Positions 13,601-28,200 of a stretch of DNA of 64,000 nt are shown here, in pieces. This stretch comes from Artocarpus heterophyllus (Eukaryota; Streptophyta; Magnoliopsida; Rosales; Moraceae), in the NCBI GenBank assembly GCA_025403435.1, contig CM046333.1:17199770-17263769 (forward strand). Reading direction: 5' to 3'. A program made the position numbers and the translations under genes. Position 1 is the first letter of the stretch; each line of letters starts with the position of its first letter. Under the pieces are notes generated by a model, which saw only the letters and a list, made by a program, of their open reading frames with translations, did not search any database and was not told the origin of the DNA.

Positions 13601-14939
13601 CAAAACAAATTTTATCGTCTTAAATGTAGCACCTTTATTAATCTGACACTTGTAATATTTTCCACTTGTCATTGTAACATTGTTTATATATTCGTGTAAC
13701 ACTCAATTTGTTTAAATATAATACACAATATTATAAGTAGTAGACTACATTTAGTAAATATTTTAATAAAACACTACTATAATAAAACACACTAAGTATT
13801 ACACATATATACCAACAATGGTATAAGTTTATGACTGGTCGGGGTACTTGATTGGAGATATTAAAAATATAATTATTTTAATATGAATTTGACAATGTAG
13901 TGTCCAAAAACATACAAAAAAGTCTGTATGTGGAAAGCTTAAGTAAGTAGAATTCTTTACCCATGGAAAGAAGTGATATAGATATATTTTTTTGAAAATG
14001 TAATTGCATTCCAAATAGAATAATACAAGTACTAATTTAGATACAAAAGACTACGACAATACAAAAGACGACGACACATATAGCGACCCAATCCTGACCA
14101 TAAATCGAAACCACCAACAGGTTCAACTGAAATGCATAAGGGAACAAAATATATACTGAGTTATAAAAAGAAAACAAAAAAGCACACAATAATCGAACAC
14201 ACAAATAGTTCTTTTACACACGCCTTTGTAGGCGGTGGAGATCTTTGATCAAGCCATACCAAGAGACTAATAATTTCGAGGCAAGACACAAGAACATAGC
14301 ATACCAAAATTGATGAACCAGACAAAAAGTCTATAATGCAAGATAGGAAAACCACATCCATTATTACCATGAAAAACCAAAGAATCGCTGATTTTATTTG
14401 ACAAACACACAAATTTAAACAATAAGGTAAAATCCAAATGATAGCCATAAAACTTCCGTAGAAGGGCTGACACCACAGTGAGAAAACGAGGACACCATGG
14501 ATCCGTAGACAAACTCGAAGGAAAAAGAAGAGAATTTTTACCATAGTTGTTTTTTGTCATTGGTAGAAATGATTGTTTTAGTTGCAATGATCTTATTTGT
14601 AAGCATGTACATTAATAGGTGTTTATTATTTTTAATTTTAACTAAAATTTTTAGTTGTTATAGTGTAAAAATTTTACGTATTATATTATCAATAAAAAGT
14701 AAACTATAGGCTAAAACTCTTACATATTAAAAGTATTATTAATTAATTTAAACTAATGCTATTAGACACGTTATGAAATTTTATAATATACATAACTCTT
14801 CCCACTCGTAATCGTGGAAGTTCCCCAAAAAGAATGAATTCTTTACTCTTTTCCCACATCGTTCAAGAAGGGCTTGTCGGTAAATTCACTTAACGGTCTG
14901 AGAATCACAATACCCTTGCCACTGCCCATTCTCACACTG
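10647..14939. other. Long intergenic stretch, no gene seen
   Basis: AT-rich. It contains an AAC repeat at 12612-12632 and a patch at 14040-14560 with two overlapping minus-strand frames rich in hydrophobic residues. These overlap each other and have no family signature, so I do not call them genes. Short ACGAC motifs at 14050-14095 resemble those at 33.6-34.8 kb. Confidence 0.4.
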
Positions 14940-17900
14940 TGCGGGCAGTCTCCTCTCTCTGTCTCTGAGAGTGGCTCCTCGTCCGTGGGATCTAAATCGA
15001 ACGGCTGAAAACGAGAGTTATAGTAACGCTAGCTTATTGACTTGTAAAATTGACCAGCGAGTAGAACAGAGCTTCGGCTTTTCAAAATTCTCACTCGGTT
15101 TCGCTCTGAACTCTCTCTTCTCTCTCTCTCTCTCTAGAGCGCAGGTACGTCGAAATTCCCTTTCCATGTGAAGTTTAGGTTCTACGCCTTGAGAATTTCC
15201 CTGCCCTTTCTCTAGCTTTCTCGGCGTTTCTCAGTTACTTTCTCGTTCATTTTCCGTCCAAAATACTTAACATGGTCCATGGATGATTCTCTCCGTCTAA
15301 TTCTCTCGCTTCTCGAACCATATGTATCGTTTTCTCAAAGTCTTTCGAGATATTTGCTTTTCTCATCAACATTTTCCTCGCAGATCTGACACAAAACAAA
15401 TTCTAACAAATTTCTCTTCTTTTTTCTACTCTAGTTTCTGCTGAAACTCCGATTATTAAAAATAAAAGAAATTAAAAAAACCTCTTTCTATATCAATTCT
15501 TTCTCTCTCTCTTTTTTCCTTTGTTTTGAGCTATTATTATTGTTATTTTTGTGTGATTTACGGGAAGATCTAACGGTGGTACCGTAGAGGGGAACAGATC
15601 TGACGGCGTGTGAGTGATATTGTCTGCTTGACACTTGACAGGGATTGCTTGCGTCCGTACAAATGGAGACCGAAACGGAAACTGTGAACCATGGCTCTTT
15701 GCTAACGTGCACCGGGCGTGCTCAACCCAGCGCTCTGCTTGCCTCGGCTGTGCTTGCGGCTCTCCTTTCCTCACCCCGTGTAAGTTTTGTAAACTTGGAA
15801 AAAATTTACCTTAAACAAATGGAATTTTCTTTAAGATAATGATTTTTTATTTTTTATTTTTATGACAAAGAAAGTAATTTTATACTGTAATTGTAGCATA
15901 TTATAATATGGGTTACGGTCCGATTATATGTCGTACATGAGCTTTGAAGTTTCAAGGTCAACACTTATAAAATAAATCGACAAAAAGTTAGGCTAACAGT
16001 TAAAATGATATTTTTATTTTTAAAATTTTTTTAAAAAATTTTACATGTCTTTTAAATAAAAATTTTTACAATTCTTAAAAAATTTTATTTTTTAAAATAA
16101 AAATATTTTCATTTATTTTAAAATAATATTAAACGACCTAAATATATTTATAAAATTGTTTTTTTCACCGTTAAAATTTTCTTTGCTCTTGTGTGGAAAT
16201 TATTTTTATGTGTTTTCTTTTTTTTTTTAATTTTTGATGTAGGTGGATTTGTTATTTTATTTTATTATCAAATTTTTTATTTGAAATGATTTCGTTTTAT
16301 TTTATTTTGGTGGGAGAGAAATGAAGATCCAAAGTGAAAACAATAGATAGCAGATATGCCTATCGTGTGGACTCACCACTGAATTTCGGTGGGTCCAGTT
16401 TTCGGGAGAATAATGTAATCATTTGCTCCGGACAAAAGAAAATATCTCCTTATTTATTTATTTTTTTTCTTCTTGGCAGATTTTCTTTCTTTCTTTTTTT
16501 ATTTTTTATTTTGATGCTGTATGTGTAGGAATTGATTTTCGGAACCTTTTTTAGCAATTGGGAAGCGAATAGTATTCGAATATTCGATTGCTCTCTTGTT
16601 TATTAAGACAAATCTTTTTTTCTTTGGTAATCACGTTTGGACAGTTTTTTTTTTCTTTTTTCCTCAAAAATAAAACGCTTGTGATTTTAACCCGAAAGGT
16701 GTGAAAAAATCATAATGCAAATACACCTATGCCCTTTTCTTTCTTAAATTTTTTTTATGGCACAATAAATAAATAAAAGTTTTTTAAGATCAAACAACTC
16801 CTAGCTCTTTGGGGTCTTAAGTCTCGATCTGATTTTACTTTTTGGGGTACCTGTTGTTACACAACGATCCCGTAACAAATTTCAACGACCTTTTTTCCAA
16901 TCAAAAAAACCATATCCAACGACCAATCAGTATGGACACGGCGGTCAATGTCATTGTCTTGTAATTATCAAGGGGTGATATCTTTTTGCCTTTTTTTTTT
17001 TAATTTTTATTTCCTACTCCTAACTTAGAATTTTAGATTAGACCCGATACAAGTTTGTAGTATTAATATTCAAATCTTAATTGAGTTTTGAGTGTAAAAT
17101 TTGAATTTTATCCTTCTTTAAATTTATAAGATTTGAATCCAAATGCTACAATAGTAAATGCTTTTTTAAAGATTTTCTTTCTTGTACTTTAAGAAAAAAA
17201 TATCATAACTTTTTTGTTTTATATCCGATTAATATGTTTTTTTACATTTATTAATGAAGAGAAAATAAATCAAGATACATATTAGCTATTAAAATATGTC
17301 ATGATCGATATTGTTAGATTTGTTAATAAATCAATTAAACTTTTTTTATTATATTCTATTTAAATTAACATTTTAAATACACGTTTAAATGTTAATTGGG
17401 ATGGCATTTCATGAGATATAAAAAGAGTTACAAATCATCACAATTGGCATGTCTTACCCCACTTTTCAAGGTAATCATAATTGCGAAGCTCTCATAGTCA
17501 ATGGGCCGTTCATTGAAACTCTCCAACTACGCCACTAATTAGATCGTTCCTTGTCCTCGTCTGATTCTTTTTTGTCATTTTTCTTCTCGTGCATTATACT
17601 TATTTCCATGCATGCAAAATTGCATTGCTGATTATATTGCGTTTGAAAGCTTCCTTGACTTCCAAAATCTTGAATTTTTTATCTTATGGTCTCAGAAGTC
17701 ATTTGGGATGTCGAAATGTTCTGAACTTAAAAGTGAGGAAGACTACAACTGCGAGTTCTACTTATCCAAAGTAGTTGATGCTGGGGAAAACGGGGAAGAC
17801 AAAGACGATGGCGACGCTGATGGTGGTGGGGATGGTGGCTTGGGGGATGGGGAAGAGGACTTTTCTTCCGAGGAGGCAGGAGGTACTGGAAACAATCCTA

Positions 17901-18178
17901 ATGGCAACAGCAATGATTCCAAAGAAGCCCCTGGAGGAGTGGATGGTGGAGGTGAGGGCGAAGAAAACGAAGAGGATGAAGGCGACGAAGATGGTAATAA
18001 TGACCATGGCAATGATGACGACAACGACGACGACAATGATGATAATGAAGACAAGGATGACGAAGACGGTGGCAATGAGGATGAGGAAGAAGATACTGTA
18101 GAAGAGCAGGAACCAGATGTTGATGAAGATGATGAAGAAGAGGAGGCTCTTCAACCCCCAAAGAAGAGGAAGAAGTGA
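14940..18178 (+). CDS. Highly acidic, probably nuclear protein of unknown function
   Basis: A non-coding leader exon ends at 15144 (CAG|GTACGT). Coding exons are 15663-15779 (its exon starts at 15642) and 17696-18178, joined in phase 0, for 199 aa; CDS starts at 15663. The first 39 residues (METETETVNHGSLLTCTG... then an Ala/Leu-rich helix) look folded. After about residue 65 the chain is Asp/Glu/Gly/Asn-rich, with runs such as DDDNDDDNDDNEDKDDEDG, and ends EALQPPKKRKK, very like a classical nuclear import signal. Such tails occur in histone-binding or nucleolar proteins, but here that is inference. An additional small exon in the 1.9-kb intron cannot be excluded. Antisense frames across the acidic region are codon artefacts. 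Confidence 0.65.
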
Positions 18179-18537
18179 AACTGAAAGACTGCTACATTGT
18201 TGTGTCTACAATCAAATCCTCTGGGCTGTTGTTTAACTCTTTATGAGCTAGAACTCTTTAACTAGGCTGCTTTCCTAGTATTTCAGCAAGCATATATATA
18301 TATTTTAAGAAGATAATTTCCCACTTTCCTACACTAGTTCGGGATTCGGAGATTACTCTATTGAAGGTAGAAAAAGTTAATTTGTCTGGTTTACGAATCT
18401 AATTTTAATTCGCTAGTCCTTTCAATTCACTTTGATTTCCATTCCAAATAATGATAAATGTATATTTATAACAAGTGCAAGTTGCATACAGAATTTCTCG
18501 TGCTCTCGGCATTTTGAATTGTCAAGTTCAAATGCTA

Positions 18538-18540
<3 letters not shown>

Positions 18541-18570
<30 letters not shown>
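18541..18570. repeat. (CAT)10 microsatellite
   Basis: Ten perfect CAT units downstream of the acidic-protein gene. A good candidate length-polymorphic marker. Confidence 0.95.
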
Positions 18571-18571
<1 letters not shown>

Positions 18572-19231
18572 TATTTATTGGCTTTTGTAGATGCATACAA
18601 TTAAATTTTAAAACGAAAAAAAAAAGAAAAAATTGAGAATCTGCTTAAACATGTGGAAGCCTGCACCATTTCTTGGATGTAAACAAGTCTATACAGGGAG
18701 AATTTCATGAGGCCAAGAGTCAGTCACACTAGCACCAATGCTAGGAACTAATTACAAATACCGACACCCTTTCCCTTTCTGCACTCCATGGTCCACGTAT
18801 ATTTCCTATATCGAAGTTAGGAATCAATTAAGTACTATTTTTTTACCTAGAAATCCACTAAAAAAAACTAGTTTATGCACACAGTTGTCTATTTACACGT
18901 CAACAGGCAGAAACATGGTAAAAGAGTTCTAAACTTCAATCCTCCATTCCAGCAGGTTTTTCCAGTTCGGTGACTTTCTTTTACCGAACCTGAGATAGAG
19001 GGGAAAAAATGTTTAACCCAACATTCCATTTACTGGGAAACTCGAAAAGCAAGTTCTAGACACGCATATGAAAAAGAAGTTTCAGCATGCGACTTTTTTC
19101 ACAATGAGCAAGGTAACAGTAAACCAAGGATTGAACGCACCAAGTGATTAAAAGATTCTAACCATTAGTAATTTCATGACAATAATTTAAACGCCTACTT
19201 TTTGTAAGTGGAAGAAACCAATGTCGCCAAG
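18571..19231. other. 3' flank between convergent genes
   Basis: Lies between the ends of the acidic-protein gene (+) and ATG14 (-). It probably contains both 3' UTRs. No open frame of note. Confidence 0.45.
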
Positions 19232-22200
19232 TCACTTCTTGGTGGCGTCGATGAACATGGCTCGAGTCCAATGCTCCACATCCTCACATTGTGATGGGGG
19301 AGGAGGAAAAGTCGGATGTTCCACAATATCCCATCCTTCAATAAGGGATTCGTTCTTTCCAACATCAGATTCCGTGGCATAAAGAAAGCTGGTGGCAGGA
19401 TTAGAAAGGTTGTTTCCACTAATATTCTTCTGCAAGGCCCAGGAAAAATAAAACATAAAAAATAAAGTGATTAAAAACAAGTCTTCTGCACCTAGCACCC
19501 AATATAAAGTAGAATAACAATCTCACAACAGCATAACGTTTCTCTTTTCTCAATATTAACATATAATGCTCAATATATCCAAACCAATAAATCAACCAAT
19601 TTTCCAACTCTAAACTCAAGAAAGTACAGGGATGTGCATGGTACAAGACTGGGAGAGAAGACAACTCCTAAAATACCAGTTCAAGCGTCTCAACATTTGG
19701 GGACACCAATAGAAGTGGTGCTATTATGGTCTTGAATCATCTAGACGTTCATAAACCACCATGGGTTTTATTTCCCATCCAACTCATTTCTTACGAGAAC
19801 CATGAAAAATACCGTGACAGAAGATGAAAGATAGAGAATAGAAAAGAAATGCATGATAGTCATCAGCAGCAAAAGGGGAAGAATACTCTGAAAACCACGC
19901 CAGAGAAGAATTAAAACGTTAAAAACTTTATTTGTCCAAAGGGGATAGCATAAAAAAGCCATAACTAATTTAGACCCCAAAAAAAAAAGAAAAGAAAATC
20001 AGTTAACTATAAACGTAGGGTTTGAAGATAATAAGAAACTGAAGCACCAACTTATACCATAGATGTCACTGTATGTGCACTATCCAGTAGAGTGGTTGAG
20101 GCAAAGGCAGAATTCACATTCCATACAGATTTGTTTAACCGCTGAACTTGCTTATTTGATCTGCGTAGTTGTAACACCCCTATGTGGGGGTTAACAGTTT
20201 TAAATAAATAAAAATAATTTTAAATTTTATATTATTTAAATCAATTAAACAATGCCCATGGGTCTTTAAACAACAAGAAAAATAAAAATAAACGTTTTAA
20301 ATACAAACCACAGTTTTTAGTGTAGCACCAAATATATATAATTACAGTCATCATCACCATAGTACAATTCCCAAATAACTTAACACAGCCATAAAAAAAA
20401 ATAATACAACTCTTACATGTTGTAGATAAGTTGTAATTAAACAGGGTCTTCTAACACGAAAACAGCAGGATTGTTTTCGTTTATTCCTCTTCAAATATGT
20501 TGCACTGAGTTCCACCTGAGATATGAAGATATGATAGGGATGAGCATCGACATGCCCAGTAGGGAAATCATGACTCACCTTATGGTTTATCCATTACCAC
20601 ATTAAAAACTGCATGGTTAGTAGGTTACATCATATTCCAGATTATGAGGTTTATTATGATCACATCTTATGGATACCGTAGTTAATCATTACCAAGTGTC
20701 ATAATTACACATTTATACAAATATTACCAATCATCATTGTTCCTAGGTATCCATGTTAAATTGAGTATCACTCAACTCATCGAAACCCAAATGGGCGCAC
20801 TTGATCACCCCATAAACATTCCAAGGGTGTTCCGGTGAGGGGACATCAAGCCCCGAGTCCTCACCAAATCAATTCCTGTACAGTGTGTTCTGGGACTTTC
20901 AACCCAAGGAAGCGTCATCACCTTCCCCCTATTTTACCTTTTTGGGTATTCATGCCCAAGGACGTAACCGCCGCCCTCTTCATGTCTCACCATTTCTCTA
21001 TATTAAATCATTATTAATAGAGTCAGTTTTCCTAACCATGCTTCTCAATTTATAACATGTGTCAATTCATTATGTTCCTCGCCGTACAATACAAGACGAG
21101 TCCATGTCATAGTTTCATATGTGATACTCATATAATATCAGTTCAACATAGATATATATATATTGCGGCAAAACAATCAATTTTAATTCTATAAAAACCT
21201 CACAAAAATGAGTAATAGAATCCCTACCTTTCAAGCTTATCAACAATCTTTTAATCCTGGAATCAATTAACGTTAGCTCCACACATCCTTGACCCTAAGG
21301 CATGCATAAGGACAATTAAAACTAAAGCACAACGTATAATCACATTCATAAGTGAGTTATGTGTAAACCCGTCTACTAGTGCCATTAAAGTATTTTTATG
21401 CATTAAACATGGAGAAAATGCATACTAAAAACTAAGTTTAGATTAAAGAAAACCTACCTCAAAACTTCTTTGAAAAGCACCAAAGTTTGGGTTATCAATC
21501 AAGCTTGAATTAACTTTAAAACCGCCTCGATCATCGTTGGGAATTATAATTGTCTTGGCCACAAAGAGAGCTTTGTGCTCTATGTCTTTAGTTAGAAATT
21601 TGAAGTGAGAAGGGAGAGAATGAGAACTAGAGAAGAAGGTGGTGATAGTTAAATAAAAAGATATCAAAATGCTTAAGAGGAATGAGATGTTTACGGGGAA
21701 AAGTTGTAAGAAGAAACAAAAGAGTCTTAAAGGAAAATATCATCTTGTCTCCCATGAAGACTTTTAGCAAATAATGCCAACATAATTGAGGGGATAATTG
21801 GAGTGAATTATAGAAGAAGATAAGGAAATAATTAATTAGGTGGTTGAGAAATATCTCCATGTCTTCTATGAATTGACGGAAAATAATTCAATGTCCCCTT
21901 CGGATACCTTTAGCAAAATGAGAAGAAGTCTATATAATTGAGCAATAATTTAGGGAGACAAGATTAGTAGAAGTAAGTGTTGGTAAGTTTTGAATGTTTC
22001 TTAGGAAGACTTGGTAAGAAAATACTAAAATGGTATTTTTTTTTAAATGATCATAAACAACTTAGTAATTTTAAATAGTCACATTTTATTCATTAAATTT
22101 TACAAAATTATGCCCGTTAAAAATACGGGTGTTACAGCTCTCCCCTCCTATAAAAATTTCGTCCTCGAAATTTCGTACGCTGATTACAATGTTAAAACAA

Positions 22201-25200
22201 ATGTGGGTACTTTTCTCTCATTTCAGATTCAAGTTCCCATGTGGCTTCCTCCACATCATGGTGTTGCCACATCACTTTCACCAGAGGAATTCCACGACGA
22301 CGTAATAATTTTATTTCATGATCCAGTATTTGAACTGGAATTTCTTCATAATTCGTATCTCCTTGAATTGGCACATCTGTCCACATGATCACATGTGAAG
22401 GGTCGGGTTCATACTTTCTCAACATCGATACATGAAACACATTATGTACATGAGACAATTGTGGTGGTAGGTCTAAACGGTATGCCAACGTTCCAATGCG
22501 TTCCACAATCTCAAACGGTCCTGTATACCTTGGTGCTAACTTTCCTTTAACACCAAATCGAGATACACCTCGTTTTGGTTTCACTTTTAAGAACACAAAG
22601 TCTCCGATCATGAACTCTAAAGGTCGCCTCCTCTTATCTGCATAACTCTTTTGTCGACTTTGAGCTGTCTGAAGACGTTCGCGAATAATCTGGATCTTGT
22701 CCGTTGTTTCTCTGATAAACTGAGGCCCAAGTTCAAGACGCTCTTCCTTTTCAGCCCAACACAATGGAGATCTACAAGGTCTACCATATAAGGCCTCATA
22801 TGGAGCCATTCTAATACTTGCTTGGTAACTGTTGTTATATGCGAATTCAACATATGGCAGCTGTGCAGCCCAATTTGTTCCAAAGTCCAGCACACAAGCC
22901 CGAAGCATATCCTCGAGAATCTGAATGACACGTTCAGATTGTCCATCTGTTTGAGGATGAAAAGCTGTACTAAAATTCAATTGAGTTCCCAAGGCCCTCT
23001 GCAATCCTCTCCAAAATTTCGACGTGAAACGTGTATCTCTATCGGAAACTATTGACATTGGCACTCCATGCAATGTCACTACCTTTTCCACGTATAATTG
23101 ACATAATTTTGAGACACTATAACTAGTTCTGATTGGGATGAAGTGGGCTGTCTTAGTTAAACGATCTACAATTACCCAAACGGCGTCATGCCCTATTTGA
23201 GTCTTAGGAAATCCAGTAACAAAGTCCATTGTCACATGATCCCACTTCCATTCTGGAATAGGTAAGCTCCTCAACTCGCCTCCAGGCTTTTGATGTTCCG
23301 CTTTAACCTGTTGGCACGTCATGCACTTAGAGACAAAGGTTGCTACATCTCGTTTCATTCCTCGCCACCAGTATTGTCGTTTTAGATCCATATACATTTT
23401 TGTGCTTCCAGGATGAATAGCAAACTTTGAACGGTGAGCCTCATCTAGCACCGCATGCCTGAGATATGGATCCTCTGGAACAACTAATCTTCCTTTGTAA
23501 AGTAAAAATCCTTCTGGCTCAATCTGCCATCCATCCAGTTGTTCTCCATTTTGTATTTGTTTCCAAACCCTACGTAATCCTTCATCGTGCCATTGTCCTT
23601 GTTTTACTTTCTGAATTAACGTAGGAGTTGCTATCACATTGAATAAGAAAGCTCTCTCGTTATCTTCATAATATTGCAAGTTGAAGTCGGCGATGGTGAC
23701 TCGTCTCCAATCTTCCAATGCTAAACTGGCTATACGTCCGTTGTTCTTACGACTTAGAGCATCTGCCACGGCATTTGCTTTTCCAGGATGATATTGGATA
23801 CTAAAGTCATAGTCCACCATGTACTCAGTCCATCTTCGTTGCCTTAGATTGAGATCCTTTTGAGTAAACAAATATTTCAGACTTTGATGATCTGAATATA
23901 GCTCGAACTTTGCGCCATATAGATAACATCTCCAAATTTTGAGTGCGAAAACCACAGCAGCTAACTCAAGATCATGTGTGGGGTAGTTCCTCTCATGGGG
24001 TTTCAACTGGCGTGAGGCGTAGGCAACTACTCGTCCATGCTGCATTAACACACAACCCAAACCGTTTCCTGAGGCATCAGTGTATACTGTGTAAGGCTCC
24101 TCGTTGTTAGGTATGATTAGCACAGGTGCACTAGTGAGTCTTTGCTTCAGTTCCTCAAATGCTTCTTCACATTTATCATCCCACACGAATTTGACATTCT
24201 TCCTTGTGAGTTTTGTTAATGGAGAAGCAATCTTTGAAAAATTCTCTACGAAGCGTCGATAGTATCCAGCTAGTCCGAGGAAACTTCGAATCTCCGACAC
24301 GTTCTTTGGTCGTTCCCAATTTAGCACTGCTTCAATTTTGGAGGGGTCCACTGAGATGCCTTCTTCAGAGACAACGTGTCCAAGGAACTTGACCTTCGTC
24401 ATCCAGAAATCACATTTTTCTCTTTTTGCATAAAGACCATGTTCTCTCAACGTTTGTAGAGCGATCCTCAAATGCTCAGCATGTTCTTCTTCGTTTTTCG
24501 AATAGATCAAGATATCATCTATGAAAACAATGATAAATTGATCTAAGTACGGTCGAAAGACACGGTTCATCAAGTCCATGAAAGCCGCTGGTGCATTAGT
24601 CAACCCGAAAGGCAAGACAAGAAACTCAAAATGACCGTAGCGAGTCCGAAAAGCTGTCTTTGGAATGTCCTCTTCTCTTATCTTCAGTTGGTGATATCCG
24701 GATCGTAAGTCAATCTTTGAGAAATAGCAAGATCCTCCTAACTGATCGAACAACTCATCAATTCGGGGTAGAGGGTACTTGTTCTTGATAGTCAATCGAT
24801 TAAGCTGGCGATAATCGACACAGAGCCTCAACGATCCGTCATGTTTCTTCACAAAAAGTACTGGAGCTCCCCAAGGTGATGTACTTGGTCGAATAAATCC
24901 TTTTTCCAGTAATTCGTCCAACTGCTTCCTCAATTCCACTTTCTCAGCAGGTGCCATTCGATACGGGGCAATAGAAACAGGCGCTGCTCCTTGAGTTAAG
25001 TCGATGACAAACTCAATTTCTCTATCAGGCGGAAGTCCGGGCAATTCATCTGGAAAAACATCTGAAAATTCGTCCACCACAGGAGTGTGAGAGGATAGGT
25101 CACTCTTCTTTAGTTCTCCATCTGAAGCAAAGATCGTCCCAAGATTGGTGAAATTCCTTCGTCCTCCAATACAAGCCTTTAGCACCGGGGCTGGCGTCAC

Positions 25201-28200
25201 TGTTCCTGTTTTTGCCTGAAATTCGATGACTTGTCCATTCTTGGTGAATAAAGAGACACGTTTCCTATGACAATCTACTATTGCCTGGTATTTAGTTAGC
25301 CAATCCATTCCTAAGATTACATCAAACTCTGTCATAGTTATTACATATAGGTCAGCCGATAGTTTATGTTCTCCTATAACAATACACACTGATTTACAAA
25401 TTATGGATACTTCAGCTATCCCGCCCATTGGTGTACTAAGGGTTAATGATGAACTACATGTCTCAGTTTCTAATTGTAGTACGGAAGCAAATAACATAGA
25501 TATAAATGAATGAGTGGCACCAGTGTCAAATAATACATGAGCCCAAGAATGAGACACGTGAATCATACCGTCTACAACTGAGTGATCAGCCTGTTTTCCT
25601 TGTCCAGTTGTAGCCGTAATTGCATAAGCTTGTGCTGGTGCTTTTCCTTTATCACTTTTTCCTCGGTTTCCTTGGCTACTACTAGCCTTATTATTATTTC
25701 TCCCAGAAAAATATGGCCTTTGATTCACTGAGCCTTGTGGAGTCGGTTGGAAGTTCTGATTAGCATAAAAATTGGAACCCTGTGGCCGCTGTTGATAGTT
25801 GTACTGAGGCTGGAACCCTCGAGGTTGAGTTACTGAGACTTGGGAAGCTGGAGTGTTTTGCTGAGGCGCTCCACGATTTTGACTCCCTCCCCAAACAGTG
25901 GAGCCAAAATGACTTCCTTGTGGCCTTGGTGCAAAGGATGATTGTGTAGGGTGGTTAGGGCAATTTCTCCTCAGATGTCCCACTTGTCCACAGTTATGAC
26001 AAGCATACGGTTGGAAACGACCACTACCAGAAGATCCACCACCAATAGTCACTCCACTATGCTGAATGACTTGCCCTTGTGACTTCTCTTTCTTACTTAT
26101 TTTCCTTTGACGCCCACCAGAACCCTTATACTCTCCATAGGAGTTATTTAGTTCTGTCTCTGCCCGCTGTGCCGCAGCTACAAGATCAAGAAAATCTGTT
26201 GATGGAACAGCAGCTATCATTTGTCTGATTTTCGGCCTCAGGTTATTTCTAAATTTTTCGCATCTCGCCATTGGATCCGATACAGCCCCGGGATTGTAGC
26301 GAGACAATTCTATAAATCGAGCATGGTATTCAGCAACTGTTGTATCTCCCTGCACCAGGTTTTCAAATTCTCGCATCATTGCTTGCCTATGGCTCTGAGG
26401 AATATAGGTGTTGCGAAAAATGGTTTCGAACTGCTCCCATGTAAGATTCGGCACGTCATAGTCGTCTTTCTGAAGATCCCACCATTCTTCGGCTTTACCC
26501 TCAAATATATATGTTGAAAAGCTAACCCAATACTCCCGTGGAATCCTCAAGGTGTCCAACTTCTTTTTGACTGCCTTTAGCCATTGTTCTGCTATGACCG
26601 GGTTAGGTTCTCCACTAAATGTGGGTGGTTTCTGCTTCATAAACTCCTTCAACAGAGTTAGATGTCGTTGTTCGGGATCACGAACCTCCACAGGTCTTTG
26701 CACATTTTGTAATGCTTGAAGAATTTGTCCTAAATTATTTACTTCTGGTGCAGCTGGCGGGGATTGTGTTGCATGTCGTAGTTGCTCATCTTCTTGAGCT
26801 TGTTCCATCGGTTCCGGTTGCTCAACTTCTTGAGCATGTTCAACCGGTTGTGACAGCTCAGACGATTGCATTTGACGTCTTGGTGGCATAGTTTCTACTG
26901 GCTGCGAAAATTTAACTAGGATCAGTACCAAATGATGATGACATTAACACCTAACTTTAAAACCATTCCCAAAGATTAATTTTTAAGGTGGTGCTATACC
27001 CCCTAGGTTAATCGAACCTAGGCTCTGATACCAAAAATTCTGTAACACCCCTATGTGGGGGTTAACAGTTTTAAATAAATAAAAATAATTTTAAATTTTA
27101 TATTATTTAAATCAATTAAACAATGCCCATGGGTCTTTAAACAACAAGAAAAATAAAAATAAACGTTTTAAATACAAACCACAGTTTTTAGTGTAGCACC
27201 AAATATATATAATTACAGTCATCATCACCATAGTACAATTCCCAAATAACTTAACACAGCCATAAAAAAAAATAATACAACTCTTACATGTTGTAGATAA
27301 GTTGTAATTAAACAGGGTCTTCTAACACGAAAACAGCAGGATTGTTTTCGTTTATTCCTCTTCAAATATGTTGCACTGAGTTCCACCTGAGATATGAAGA
27401 TATGATAGGGATGAGCATCGACATGCCCAGTAGGGAAATCATGACTCACCTTATGGTTTATCCATTACCACATTAAAAACTGCATGGTTAGTAGGTTACA
27501 TCATATTCCAGATTATGAGGTTTATTATGATCACATCTTATGGATACCGTAGTTAATCATTACCAAGTGTCATAATTACACATTTATACAAATATTACCA
27601 ATCATCATTGTTCCTAGGTATCCATGTTAAATTGAGTATCACTCAACTCATCGAAACCCAAATGGGCGCACTTGATCACCCCATAAACATTCCAAGGGTG
27701 TTCCGGTGAGGGGACATCAAGCCCCGAGTCCTCACCAAATCAATTCCTGTACAGTGTGTTCTGGGACTTTCAACCCAAGGAAGCGTCATCACCTTCCCCC
27801 TATTTTACCTTTTTGGGTATTCATGCCCAAGGACGTAACCGCCGCCCTCTTCATGTCTCACCATTTCTCTATATTAAATCATTATTAATAGAGTCAGTTT
27901 TCCTAACCATGCTTCTCAATTTATAACATGTGTCAATTCATTATGTTCCTCGCCGTACAATACAAGACGAGTCCATGTCATAGTTTCATATGTGATACTC
28001 ATATAATATCAGTTCAACATAGATATATATATATTGCGGCAAAACAATCAATTTTAATTCTATAAAAACCTCACAAAAATGAGTAATAGAATCCCTACCT
28101 TTCAAGCTTATCAACAATCTTTTAATCCTGGAATCAATTAACGTTAGCTCCACACATCCTTGACCCTAAGGCATGCATAAGGACAATTAAAACTAAAGCA

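Noticed and set aside
14161..14587. Two overlapping minus-strand open frames of 106-127 codons
   Set aside because: They overlap in different frames, are hydrophobic low-complexity, and have no family signature or splice context.
17758..18161. Open frames antisense or out of frame to the acidic gene
   Set aside because: Products of GAT/GAA-rich codon repeats; the sense frame is the convincing one.
20835..21017. 60-codon frame repeated in all four LTRs
   Set aside because: LTR sequence shared by A and B; not a gene.
22047..26517. Plus-strand frames across element A
   Set aside because: Antisense shadows of gag-pol.
27014..27036. tRNA-like sequence TGGTATCAGAGCC
   Set aside because: It is a primer-binding site, not a tRNA gene; no cloverleaf around it.
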